Assembly (NCBI GenBank): GCA_900768005.1
Contig: CAAGBE010000017.1
Coordinates: 1-11,730, forward strand
Source: Clostridia bacterium
GTDB lineage: Bacteria; Bacillota; Clostridia; UMGS1883
Direction of reading: 5' to 3'
Length of the DNA: 11,730 nucleotides
The position numbers and the translations under genes were made by a program. A model generated the notes under the pieces. That model was not told the origin of the DNA. It was given only the letters and a program-made list of their open reading frames with translations, and did no database searches. The stretch's first letter is position 1. Every line of letters starts with the position of its first letter. Of the stretch, positions 1 through 7,199 are shown piece after piece.

Positions 1-961
1 ACTTGAAGAGCTTTCTGCGAAGGTCGATACCCACCTTACGAAGAGCATTACTTACCTTCATCATAGTAAGCATAAGCTTAAGTTTGCCCTGCTTTTCTGC
101 GTTTTTAATAACATTCTTATGAAGTGCCAGCGCAACCGCAGGAACAACCATCATATAGTCAGGCTTGTAGAGATTAAGATTCTTTGCAATCATACGAAGG
201 CTTTCATTGATGCAAAGAGTTACTCTGTGATGAATACCCACAAGGATACCGCAAACCGCTTCATATGTATGATGATAAGGAAGAATAGAAAGACATTTTG
301 TATAGATTGTAGCAGTACGAAGTCCGTGATAAACAAGGGAAACAAGGTTTTTCTCGTTAAGCATTACACCCTTGGAAAGACCTGTTGTACCGGAAGTGTA
401 TACAAGCATCTTCATAGCTTCAAACTCGTTTTTCATATCAACAAAGCTTGCATCTCCGTCTTTGTAGAGCTTTCTACCCTCTTCCAGAAGGAGGTCAAAG
501 GAAAGGAAATCCCCGTCATGCTCTTCACGGTCAAAACCAACAAAGAACTTTACCTTGGAAAGCTCCTCTCTCTTTTCACGGAGAGTTTCTTCGTATTTTC
601 CCTGATAGAAGATAACCTCGCTGTCACTGTCTTCCATAATATGAAGATAATCAGCCTGAGGAAGCTCCTTATCGATACCTACGAACACACAGTCGGAAAG
701 AAGCACGGAAAGATATGTATTAATCCACTTATAACTGTTTTCGCCAATGCAGGCAATATGTCCCTTACTGATACCCTTTGAAGCAAATGCAGTACCGAGG
801 GAATATACATCCTCGTAAAACTCTGCATAGGTTCTCTGGCAAACTTCCTTGTTTTTGCCCTTAAACATATAGGCAATCTTGTCACCTGATTCGTTTTTTG
901 CCAGTTCCAACATCTCGCGAAGAGTTGAGAATTTCTGTACGTCATAGTATTTAATAGCCAT
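1..961 (-). CDS. Long-chain fatty acid-CoA ligase (AMP-binding enzyme), N-terminal part, cut by window edge
   Basis: The first 320 residues are visible (MAIKYYDVQKF... to ...LRRKLFK); the C-terminal part lies beyond position 1. Enzymes of this ANL family activate a carboxylic acid with ATP to an acyl-adenylate and then to acyl-CoA, in the cytosol or at the inner membrane face. The diagnostic P-loop YTSGTTGLSKGVM starts at residue 188 (near positions 365-400). It is followed by LPYHHTYEAVCG, the motif after the P-loop typical of long-chain acyl-CoA synthetases. The N-terminal segment GDKIAYMFKGK...TYAEFYEDV fits the family fold. The start is set by the SD-like AAGGTGG eight or nine bases upstream. 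It is the last visible gene of the MarR-led operon, 38 nt after the aldehyde dehydrogenase, so its likely role is to activate the acid that enzyme makes. Chain-length specificity cannot be read from the sequence; a medium-chain or other acyl acid is possible. Confidence 0.9.
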   Translation of the reverse strand, partial: MAIKYYDVQKFSTLREMLELAKNESGDKIAYMFKGKNKEVCQRTYAEFYEDVYSLGTAFASKGISKGHIACIGENSYKWINTYLSVLLSDCVFVGIDKELPQADYLHIMEDSDSEVIFYQGKYEETLREKREELSKVKFFVGFDREEHDGDFLSFDLLLEEGRKLYKDGDASFVDMKNEFEAMKMLVYTSGTTGLSKGVMLNEKNLVSLVYHGLRTATIYTKCLSILPYHHTYEAVCGILVGIHHRVTLCINESLRMIAKNLNLYKPDYMMVVPAVALALHKNVIKNAEKQGKLKLMLTMMKVSNALRKVGIDLRRKLFK

Positions 962-999
962 AATTTTTACCACCTTATATAATATATTTTAATTTTATA

Positions 1000-2373
1000 C
1001 TATCTCAAAAACATTTTCAATAGCTTTCCGTTAATTTTTCTGTCATAGGGCTGATAACGCATAGGTAAATCCATAAATGTCTTTTTATCTACAATACTCT
1101 TTGTATGGGAAAACGCATCAAAGCCCGTCTTTCCGTGATATGCTCCCATACCGCTTTCACCAACACCGCCAAAGCCCATTTCGCTTGTTGCAAGGTGTAT
1201 GACAACATCATTGATACAGCCACCTCCAAAGGGTATCCTTTCAAGAATGGCGTTGATGTTTTTGCGGTTTTCTGAAAACATGTAAAGTGCAAGAGGCTTT
1301 TGTCTGCCTTTTAGAATTTCAAATAAATCTTCAAACTTATCGTAAGTAATTATAGGAAGTACGGGACCAAAAATTTCCTCCTGCATAACCTTATCATCAA
1401 AGGTTACATTATCCATAACCGTGGGGGCAATCTGAAGAGTATTTCTGTCCGATTCTCCTCCCCATACAAGCTTTTCCTTATCAATAAGCCCGTTAATTCT
1501 GTCAAAATGCTTTTCATTTATGATTTTGCCGTAGTCGGGGTTTTTAAGAGGATTTTCACCGTACTGCTTATTAATTTGCTTTTTAACCTCTTTTAAGAAT
1601 TCATCCTTTACGTCCTTATGACAAAGGACGTAGTCGGGAGCAACGCAGGTCTGACCGCAGTTAAGATATTTTCCAAAAACGATTCTTTTTGCGGCAAGCT
1701 TGATTTTTGCCGTGGAATCTATTATGCAGGGACTCTTTCCGCCAAGCTCAAGTACGGCGGGAGTAAGATGCTCACTGCAACGACGGAGAACCTCCTTGCC
1801 TACTGCCTGACTTCCCGTAAAGAATACCATATCAAATTTCTGGTCTAAAAGCTCGCTGTTTTCCTTTCGACCTCCCGTTACCACAGAAACATATTCGGGA
1901 GGGAAACAATCCTCAATGATTTTCTTTACTACCTTACTTGTTTCGGGTGAATATGCACTGGGCTTGACAACCACCGTATTTCCTGCCGCAATAGCATCTG
2001 CCAACGGGTCTATTGTAAGGAGAAACGGGTAGTTCCACGGACTCATAATAAGCACATTACCATAGGGGGAGGGTTTTTTAAAGCTTGTAGAAGCAAACTG
2101 CGGAAGAGGTGTATATACAAGCTTTCTCTTTGCAAATTTTTTGGTATGCTTTATCATATAGCTTATTTCCGTAAGGGATAAGCCAACCTCACACATAAAT
2201 CCCTCAAATTCACTCTTTCCTAAATCTGCTTTTAAGGCATCGTTTATTGCCTGCTCGTTTTCTTTTACGGATTTATATAGTTTTTTGAGCATTTCTATAC
2301 GGAATTTAACAGGTATTGTCACGCCCGTGGAGAAAAACTCACGCTGTTTTATAAGTATTTCTTCAATATTCAT
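1000..2373 (-). CDS. Aldehyde dehydrogenase, class-3 (fatty-aldehyde) type
   Basis: This 457-residue NAD(P)-dependent aldehyde dehydrogenase would oxidise an aldehyde to its carboxylic acid. All key residues are present: the PWNYPF motif with Asn114, Lys137 in VVVKPS, the FTGS cofactor-loop motif at 185-188, general-base Glu209 in VLELGGKSP, catalytic Cys243 in NCGQTC, and EEIFGP at 332-337. The short N-terminus and the tail RYQPYDRKINGKLLKMFLR resemble the ALDH3 group (fatty aldehyde dehydrogenase, B. subtilis YwdH), whose members end in RYPPY...LL. I chose ATG 2373 rather than the in-frame ATG at 2409. The latter lies inside the preceding gene, whereas 2373 has GGAG seven bases upstream, four bases after that gene's stop. 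This layout implies translational coupling with the alcohol dehydrogenase. A non-acylating reaction is expected; no CoA-acylating domain is seen. Substrate chain length is inferred from family and context. Confidence 0.92.
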   Translation of the reverse strand: MNIEEILIKQREFFSTGVTIPVKFRIEMLKKLYKSVKENEQAINDALKADLGKSEFEGFMCEVGLSLTEISYMIKHTKKFAKRKLVYTPLPQFASTSFKKPSPYGNVLIMSPWNYPFLLTIDPLADAIAAGNTVVVKPSAYSPETSKVVKKIIEDCFPPEYVSVVTGGRKENSELLDQKFDMVFFTGSQAVGKEVLRRCSEHLTPAVLELGGKSPCIIDSTAKIKLAAKRIVFGKYLNCGQTCVAPDYVLCHKDVKDEFLKEVKKQINKQYGENPLKNPDYGKIINEKHFDRINGLIDKEKLVWGGESDRNTLQIAPTVMDNVTFDDKVMQEEIFGPVLPIITYDKFEDLFEILKGRQKPLALYMFSENRKNINAILERIPFGGGCINDVVIHLATSEMGFGGVGESGMGAYHGKTGFDAFSHTKSIVDKKTFMDLPMRYQPYDRKINGKLLKMFLR

Positions 2374-2377
2374 AGTT

Positions 2378-3577
2378 TCACTCCATAACCTTGTAGTAGA
2401 ACTTTTCAAGCTCTTTTGCGTTCATCAGAACGGGTACGGGATAGAGAGGATTTCCCTCTCTGTCAGCGTGTTTTGACATAACAGGAATATCTTCCTCTTT
2501 TATCCCCTGAAGCTTTTCGGAAACATTCATATTCTTATTCAAGGTCTTTACCTTTTCTATGAACTTTTCTGCGGCAGCTTTATATGAATCGTCTTTTTCT
2601 GCAACACCTGAAAAAACTGCAAGCTCATATAATTTTTTGTAAATCTTTTCCCCGTATGCCTCAAGTACAACAGGAAGAAGAACGGTATTTGCAAGTCCGT
2701 GAGGAATGTTATACTGACCGCCCAGAGAATGTGCTACCGCGTGAACATATCCAACATATGATTTTGAAAACGCATTTCCTGCCTTATATGCGGCTTTCAG
2801 CATATTTTCACGGGCTGTGTAGTTATCAGGCTCGTTGTAAGCCGTCTCAATATTTTCTATTATAAGCTTTACCGCTTCCTTGGAAAGAAGCCTTGTTTCC
2901 TTGCTTGTTGACCTGCCGATATATGCCTCTACCGCGTGGGTAAGTGCATCCATTCCCGTTGTTGATGTAAGAGGTTTAGGCAAAGTATATGTTACCTTGG
3001 GGTCAAGCACAGCAAAATGGGGAATCAAGGGAAAAGAATTCATAGTGTACTTATGTTTTTTTGCTGTGTCGGTTATAACTGCCGTTACAGTAACCTCGCT
3101 CCCCGTACCTGCTGTTGTGGGAACGGCAAAAAGCGGGGGAAGTTTTCTGAAAATTCTGAGGTCGCCTTTCAGTTTGTCAAGGCTTCTTTTGGGGTATGCC
3201 ACTCTTGCACCGACTGCCTTGGCACAGTCCATTGCACTGCCACCACCAAAAGCAATAAGACATTCACATTTTTGACTATTATAAATTTTCAGTGCTTCTT
3301 CCACATTTTCTACGGTAGGATTGGAGCGTGTGCTGTCGTATACTATGTATTCCAGACTGTTACCGTGAAGTGAAAGCTCCATCTCCTCAGTTGCACCTGA
3401 TTTTTTTAAAAATTCATCTGTTATGATAAGTGCTTTTTTAAGGTTGAGTTTTTTTATTTCTGCAGGAATTTCATTGACACTTTTAAGTATTTTCGGCTCT
3501 CTGTACGGAAGCACAGGGAGTGCCAGATGAAAGCAGAACTGATACACTCTGCAAAACGCTTTTTTAAATGGATTCAT
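2378..3577 (-). CDS. Iron-containing alcohol dehydrogenase
   Basis: This is a 399-residue group III (Fe-ADH) dehydrogenase that interconverts an alcohol and an aldehyde with NAD(P)H. The N-terminal nucleotide-binding half carries AFGGGSAMDCAKA (residues 109-121) and PTTAGTGSE (153-161). The C-terminal metal-binding half has MDALTHAVEAY and YVHAVAHSLGGQYNIPHG. By analogy with FucO, the metal ligands are Asp210, His214, His279 and His293; the spacings match. Length is usual for the family, although the first about 30 residues (FKKAFCRVYQFCFHLALPVLPYREPKIL) form an aromatic/hydrophobic lead seen in clostridial homologues, possibly favouring a lipophilic substrate or membrane proximity (inference). 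ATG 3577 follows the marR stop by one base, with GAGGG eight bases upstream inside marR, so the two are probably coupled. It ends four bases before the aldehyde dehydrogenase start. Exact substrate is unknown; a 1,3-propanediol or butanol dehydrogenase role is not excluded. Confidence 0.92.
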   Translation of the reverse strand: MNPFKKAFCRVYQFCFHLALPVLPYREPKILKSVNEIPAEIKKLNLKKALIITDEFLKKSGATEEMELSLHGNSLEYIVYDSTRSNPTVENVEEALKIYNSQKCECLIAFGGGSAMDCAKAVGARVAYPKRSLDKLKGDLRIFRKLPPLFAVPTTAGTGSEVTVTAVITDTAKKHKYTMNSFPLIPHFAVLDPKVTYTLPKPLTSTTGMDALTHAVEAYIGRSTSKETRLLSKEAVKLIIENIETAYNEPDNYTARENMLKAAYKAGNAFSKSYVGYVHAVAHSLGGQYNIPHGLANTVLLPVVLEAYGEKIYKKLYELAVFSGVAEKDDSYKAAAEKFIEKVKTLNKNMNVSEKLQGIKEEDIPVMSKHADREGNPLYPVPVLMNAKELEKFYYKVME

Positions 3578-3578
3578 A

Positions 3579-4025
3579 TTAAAGTCCCTCTTTACTGATT
3601 TTCTTAAGATTTACAGAGATTTTCTCCAGTGCATTGTAAAAGCTCTCTCTTTCGTCTTCGCTAAGACCCTCTCCGCCCTTTTCAACTGCGAGCTTGACTC
3701 TTTCACGAAGCATTTTTGTAGCCTCTCTGCCCTGCTGTGTTAATTTTATTTTCGCTCTGTAACCATTTACAGTAGTATTTTCCCTTACAATAAGTCCTTT
3801 ATTCTCAAAAGATGCAATGGCACGGGAAACCTCTGCCTTGTCACGATTACACTTTTCTGCAAGGTTTGCCGAAGTAAGTCCTTCGGGGTGCTTATACAAA
3901 GCAATAAGATATATTACATATGTGCCTTTTAATCCGAAGGCACTCATTTCATCAGCTGCAATTTTATTCCAGCTTGACATTATTTCAGATAATCCCAATG
4001 TGAAAACTTCAAATCTGCCTACCAT
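3579..4025 (-). CDS. MarR-family transcriptional regulator (likely autorepressor of the alcohol/aldehyde/acyl-CoA operon)
   Basis: This 148-residue winged-helix DNA-binding protein has the MarR layout: an N-terminal dimerisation helix, then helix-turn-helix LTSANLAEKCNRDKAEVSRAIASFENKGLIVRE (about residues 50-82), the beta wing TTVNGYRAKIKLTQQGREA, and C-terminal dimerisation helices. The recognition-helix segment DKAEVSRAI and the wing residues match the family well. The protein is probably cytosolic and dimeric, released from DNA by a small lipophilic or acidic ligand, as is known for the family; the actual ligand cannot be seen. It is the first gene of its operon, with GGGAGG seven bases before ATG 4025. 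It lies immediately downstream of two palindromes that overlap a consensus promoter, so autoregulation and control of the downstream dehydrogenases and ligase are likely. A few MarR proteins activate rather than repress, but the operator positions favour repression. Confidence 0.93.
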   Translation of the reverse strand: MVGRFEVFTLGLSEIMSSWNKIAADEMSAFGLKGTYVIYLIALYKHPEGLTSANLAEKCNRDKAEVSRAIASFENKGLIVRENTTVNGYRAKIKLTQQGREATKMLRERVKLAVEKGGEGLSEDERESFYNALEKISVNLKKISKEGL

Positions 4026-4043
4026 AATTTATCCTCCCATAAA

Positions 4044-4075
4044 AATAGACTTGTTGAAAAATCAACAAGTCTATT
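4044..4075. promoter_or_regulatory. Downstream palindromic operator, probable MarR site over the -10 edge and start point
   Basis: This is a second perfect inverted repeat with 14-base arms (4044-4057 and 4062-4075) and an AAAA centre on the plus strand. It shares GTTGA-N4-TCAAC with the upstream operator, while most outer arm bases differ. It overlaps the last half of the -10 hexamer and covers the predicted start near 4066. Its centre is 36 bp from that of the other palindrome. On the minus strand the stem is followed by a run of five T, so it might also act as a weak terminator for read-through RNA (inference). Confidence 0.8.
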
Positions 4076-4101
4076 ATACCCAAAAGATGTTGATTTGTCA
4101 A
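4066..4101 (-). promoter_or_regulatory. Consensus sigma-A promoter of the marR operon
   Basis: Read on the minus strand, TTGACA (4101-4096) and TATAAT (4078-4073) both match the housekeeping consensus exactly and are separated by exactly 17 bases. The expected start is the G near 4066, giving a leader of about 41 nt to ATG 4025. The DNA upstream (4112-4145) is A/T-rich and could act as an UP element. Such a strong promoter normally needs a repressor, which fits the overlapping palindromes and the marR gene directly downstream. Confidence 0.88.
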
Positions 4102-4111
4102 CATCTTTTGG
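4080..4111. promoter_or_regulatory. Upstream palindromic operator, probable MarR site
   Basis: This is a perfect inverted repeat with 14-base arms (4080-4093 and 4098-4111) and a 4-base centre. Its inner core is GTTGA-N4-TCAAC. The -35 hexamer of the marR promoter overlaps the centre and one inner arm, so a bound dimer would block sigma-factor contact. Core symmetry and length are typical of MarR-family operators. Assignment to the adjacent MarR protein is inference from position. Confidence 0.8.
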
Positions 4112-4145
4112 AAAGTTATGCAAATTTTTACTTTAAAATAAATTC

Positions 4146-5996
4146 CTATGACAGAATAATGATTCTGACTCTTCCCCCTGCAGAATAAGCCCTGTCTGCA
4201 TATGCGTGAACATTATATTCGTCTGCCATTTGTTTGAATTCATCCATTGTAATCAAGTTGTATTCGCCTTGAGAGGATGTCTTTCTTATATAAATCTGCA
4301 CCTTATCCCACATAACATAGTCTTTTCCCCCTATTGTTATTGTGGAACCGCTTATATTTGAAATCTTCTCACCTGAAATTTTAGTTAAAGAGGTTATGAA
4401 GCTTACTTCTTTTGTGTCAGTTTCTATCTTCACAACCTGACCGGATGAAACAGAAAAGACTTTATTCTGTGTAGAAAACGACGTTCTTACTCCATTTGAT
4501 ATATATTCATAACTTCTTGAAATGGAATTTTCGGACTTAGACACCTTTGTCATAATTGCATAAGTGTTCATATCGCCCGTTACATCATTTAAAATCAATC
4601 CGTTTATATTTCCTAAAGAATCCTTGGATACATATAAAATTTGTTTATTTGATATGCTTATTCCGTTTAATCTTTGAGGATAAACAGAACCAACAGAAGC
4701 CGTCTTATCCGAAGAAACAGTAGATGTTTCTATGATTCTGATATCGTCAGAAAGCGAGTAAGAGCCTATTTTGTTAGTTCCTGAGCCCCATGTAAATTCT
4801 CCCGATATTCCATAGGTTGTATAAATCGGGGAAACAGTTGCTACCGAATTCTTCAGTTCAACCGAAACAACCTGATTTAAAATTGACCCGTAATTCTTTT
4901 CCGTAACATATTCCAGAATTTCTCCTGTAGTAAGCATTATTCTTACATACGGCTTTGTTATTTTCGTGCCGGAAACCGTTGTTTCCTTTGTTCCGACAGC
5001 AGTCAAAAATCCATATATCTTCTCCCCTATCTGAGAACTTGCCGAGCTGTCAAGAGCATCTGCAACTCCACCGTTTTTGCCCAGAAGCAGAGTAACTGTA
5101 TCTCCAAAATTAAACTTTCCGCCGGAAGAAAGCTTCGACAGAGCGTTTGTCCCCTCCAGCTCATAGGTTATGCCCGATACAATAACAGAAGCAGGAGCGT
5201 TTTTATTGGGAAGTGCATCTTCATAAATTCCGGTAATTTTTTTGGAATATACAAGAGCCGTTGAATATTCCTCCATATAGTAAACAATATCGTTTGTTTT
5301 AACATCAGATAAAGAAGCACGTTCTCCGTCCTTCACTATCCTTATGGAAGAATCTGCGCCGAAGTCCTGATACCAGGTTGAAGATGTAACAGTCTTAGGC
5401 CCGATTGTTGTATTAAAGGTTGAAAGAAGTGTTTCTGCGGAATTCTTTTGGTTTGCTGACAATGTGTTATATGCTATGGTTGCTATGTCATATCTGTTGA
5501 GCTGCTGACCTGCCGTTTTATTCACATTATTTAAAATCCCTGCTTTTTTTGCCAGTTCAATCTGTGAGTATGGCCAGTCAGTTCCCATATCTTCGTCTGT
5601 GTAACCTAAAACACGCAGGAACATAACCAACGCTTCCTCAAACAAAACGGTGTTTGACGGACGGAAGGTAGCATCCATATAACCCTTAAAAAGCCCGTAC
5701 TTAATTCCCACGGTAACGTAGGGAGATGCCCAATGCTGATATGTAACATCCCTGAATGGAGAGCTTTTTTTGCTATTCTCAACCATATTTCTGTAAGTTG
5801 AGGAGGCTACAACAATTTTTGCACATTCCGCACGGGAAACCATCTCCGAATACCTCATATTTCCGTTCGGGTCACCTTCCATTATTGACAGGGCTGCCAA
5901 AACCTCGCTTTCGTAATCGCTTAAAGCAAAAGCACTGTCGGGTATAGCATAAAACAGCATTAAAGCTATAATAAGAAAAGAAAAAAGCTTTTTCAT
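4146..5996 (-). CDS. Exported SLH-domain (S-layer homology) protein of unknown C-terminal function
   Basis: The 616-residue product has a clear signal peptide: MKK, a hydrophobic core LFSFLIIALMLFYAI, and likely cleavage after SAFA (residue 24). Three SLH-like segments follow. The first, about 30-63, has GDPNGNMRYSEMVSRAE. The second, about 79-131, has FRDVTYQHWASPYVTVGIKYGLFKGYMDATFRPSN. The third, about 141-180, has AKKAGILNNVNK...LNRYDIA. SLH domains hold proteins on secondary wall polymers outside the cell. Only the first keeps a TRAE-like motif (SRAE, 54-57). Residues after about 185 are Ser/Thr/Gly-rich and look beta-rich, with no family I recognise and no catalytic motif seen. ATG 5996 is preferred over 6014 because GGAAGGA lies nine bases before it and the signal peptide then begins normally. 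It starts about 21 nt after the exporter permease stop, so it is probably an exporter partner. Confidence 0.88.
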   Translation of the reverse strand: MKKLFSFLIIALMLFYAIPDSAFALSDYESEVLAALSIMEGDPNGNMRYSEMVSRAECAKIVVASSTYRNMVENSKKSSPFRDVTYQHWASPYVTVGIKYGLFKGYMDATFRPSNTVLFEEALVMFLRVLGYTDEDMGTDWPYSQIELAKKAGILNNVNKTAGQQLNRYDIATIAYNTLSANQKNSAETLLSTFNTTIGPKTVTSSTWYQDFGADSSIRIVKDGERASLSDVKTNDIVYYMEEYSTALVYSKKITGIYEDALPNKNAPASVIVSGITYELEGTNALSKLSSGGKFNFGDTVTLLLGKNGGVADALDSSASSQIGEKIYGFLTAVGTKETTVSGTKITKPYVRIMLTTGEILEYVTEKNYGSILNQVVSVELKNSVATVSPIYTTYGISGEFTWGSGTNKIGSYSLSDDIRIIETSTVSSDKTASVGSVYPQRLNGISISNKQILYVSKDSLGNINGLILNDVTGDMNTYAIMTKVSKSENSISRSYEYISNGVRTSFSTQNKVFSVSSGQVVKIETDTKEVSFITSLTKISGEKISNISGSTITIGGKDYVMWDKVQIYIRKTSSQGEYNLITMDEFKQMADEYNVHAYADRAYSAGGRVRIIILS

Positions 5997-6005
5997 TTGA
6001 AAACA

Positions 6006-6012
6006 TCCTTCC
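6006..6012 (-). promoter_or_regulatory. Shine-Dalgarno site deciding the start of the SLH gene
   Basis: GGAAGGA on the minus strand lies nine bases before ATG 5996. It overlaps the alternative upstream ATG (6014-6012), which has no SD of its own. The site therefore supports the shorter reading that begins directly with the signal peptide. Confidence 0.75.
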
Positions 6013-6017
6013 ATAAT

Positions 6018-7199
6018 TTATTCAAATCTCAGTGCATCTATCGGATTTAATGTTGCGGCATTTTTTGCCGGCAAAAAGCCGAAAATAATACCAATCCCAA
6101 CAGAAACACTAAAAGCAACAACAACGGCAGACACAGAGGGAATTACCGTGATACTCATAACCATTCCTATAATATATGCAACAATTCCGCCCAGCAATAT
6201 ACCCAGCAGCCCTCCGATGCCGCTGACAGTGGCGGCTTCTATTACAAACTGCTGTAAAATATGCTTCTTCTTTGCACCGAGGGATTTTCTTATACCTATT
6301 TCCTTTGTTCTTTCCGTAACGGAAACAAGCATAATATTCATAATTCCAATACCTCCGACAAGAAGCGAAATTCCTGCAATCAGTATCAATGCTCCTTTCA
6401 AAGTATCCATAATATTGTTCATTTCATCCAGAACTTCTTGCGTTGCAGTTATGTTGTAATAATCACTGCTTCCTAAAATCTCTGTGAGCTTCAGCTCTAA
6501 AACTCTCTTAGCTTGTTCAATGCGGTCTGAATCCTTCATCGAAACCACATATGACCCGATTGATGTATTTCTTGACATTTTTGAGGCATTTGTATATGGA
6601 ATATACATACACTGGTCGGCAGAGCCTTTCGAAGAGTCGCTTTGTTCTTCCAGAACACCAACGATGGTGTAAGGCTCGCCATTAAGCTTTATCTTCTGCC
6701 CGATAGCTTTCCCCTTGCCATAATATTCCTGCTCATAGTATGTACCGATAACACAAACCTTAAGCATCTTGTCAATATCTACAAACTGCAGAAATCTTCC
6801 CTGCTCTGTGGATAATGTGTCTATTTCATCATAGGTTTCATCAACACCCGTAACCGCTGCGTATGATGTTGAGGAGCTGTTCGGAGATTTAATGTTAGCC
6901 GTGGCAGAAACTTTTGGTGAACAGTACGCATACAAATGGTCATTTTCATCAATCAGCTCGTATAAATTTTCAGGAGAAACATATCTCGTACTTCCGCGTG
7001 AGGTTATGGAAACGGTTATGTTATTCATTCCAAACCCTTCAAAAGCATCTGAGACCTGCCCCGTTATACCATCCATAATGCTTACCAGTATTATAACAGC
7101 CGCAACACCAATAATAATTCCGAGCATCGTTAAAAACGAACGCATCTTGTTTGAGCGGATACTGGATATTGCAAGACTTATTGTTTTAGAAAACTTCAT
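6018..7199 (-). CDS. MacB/FtsX-type ABC transporter permease
   Basis: This 393-residue membrane protein has the MacB permease architecture. A first transmembrane helix (about 21-43, in the KMRSFLTMLGIIIGVAAVI motif) is followed by a large extracytoplasmic MacB_PCD-type domain (about 44-265). Three transmembrane helices of the FtsX domain come next (about 268-291, 319-345 and 353-376). The signature GGIGIMNIMLVSVTERTKEIGIRKSLGAKK (282-311) and the ending NPIDALRFE are typical. The family works by mechanotransmission, coupling ATP hydrolysis to movement of extracytoplasmic domains rather than moving substrate through the membrane helices. Its ATG overlaps the ATPase stop as ATGA, with AGGAGG seven bases upstream, so coupled translation is nearly certain. 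Together with the ATPase and adaptor it should form an export or extrusion complex for a peptide, antibiotic or envelope component; the substrate cannot be deduced. Confidence 0.94.
   Translation of the reverse strand: MKFSKTISLAISSIRSNKMRSFLTMLGIIIGVAAVIILVSIMDGITGQVSDAFEGFGMNNITVSITSRGSTRYVSPENLYELIDENDHLYAYCSPKVSATANIKSPNSSSTSYAAVTGVDETYDEIDTLSTEQGRFLQFVDIDKMLKVCVIGTYYEQEYYGKGKAIGQKIKLNGEPYTIVGVLEEQSDSSKGSADQCMYIPYTNASKMSRNTSIGSYVVSMKDSDRIEQAKRVLELKLTEILGSSDYYNITATQEVLDEMNNIMDTLKGALILIAGISLLVGGIGIMNIMLVSVTERTKEIGIRKSLGAKKKHILQQFVIEAATVSGIGGLLGILLGGIVAYIIGMVMSITVIPSVSAVVVAFSVSVGIGIIFGFLPAKNAATLNPIDALRFE

Noticed and set aside
119..781. Long plus-strand open frame opposite the acyl-CoA ligase
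   Set aside because: It is antisense to a protein with clear motifs, has no SD or recognisable domain, and has atypical composition. The same holds for plus-strand frames at 2880-3275, 8180-8602 and 9324-9749.
962..999. Separate promoter for the acyl-CoA ligase in the 38-nt A/T-rich gap
   Set aside because: TATAAT-like strings are expected in such A/T-rich sequence and no -35 element at suitable spacing was found; co-transcription with the upstream genes is simpler.
2374..2409. Upstream ATG at 2409 for the aldehyde dehydrogenase
   Set aside because: It lies within the end of the alcohol dehydrogenase gene and lacks an SD; ATG 2373 has GGAG seven bases upstream and the normal family N-terminus.
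4080..4111. Distal palindrome as a terminator of the SLH gene
   Set aside because: On the minus strand the stem is followed by GGGTATAAT rather than a T-run, and its centre contains the -35 hexamer; an operator role fits better.
5997..6014. Upstream ATG at 6014 for the SLH protein
   Set aside because: It overlaps the SD of ATG 5996 and would put acidic and Cys residues before a well-formed signal peptide.
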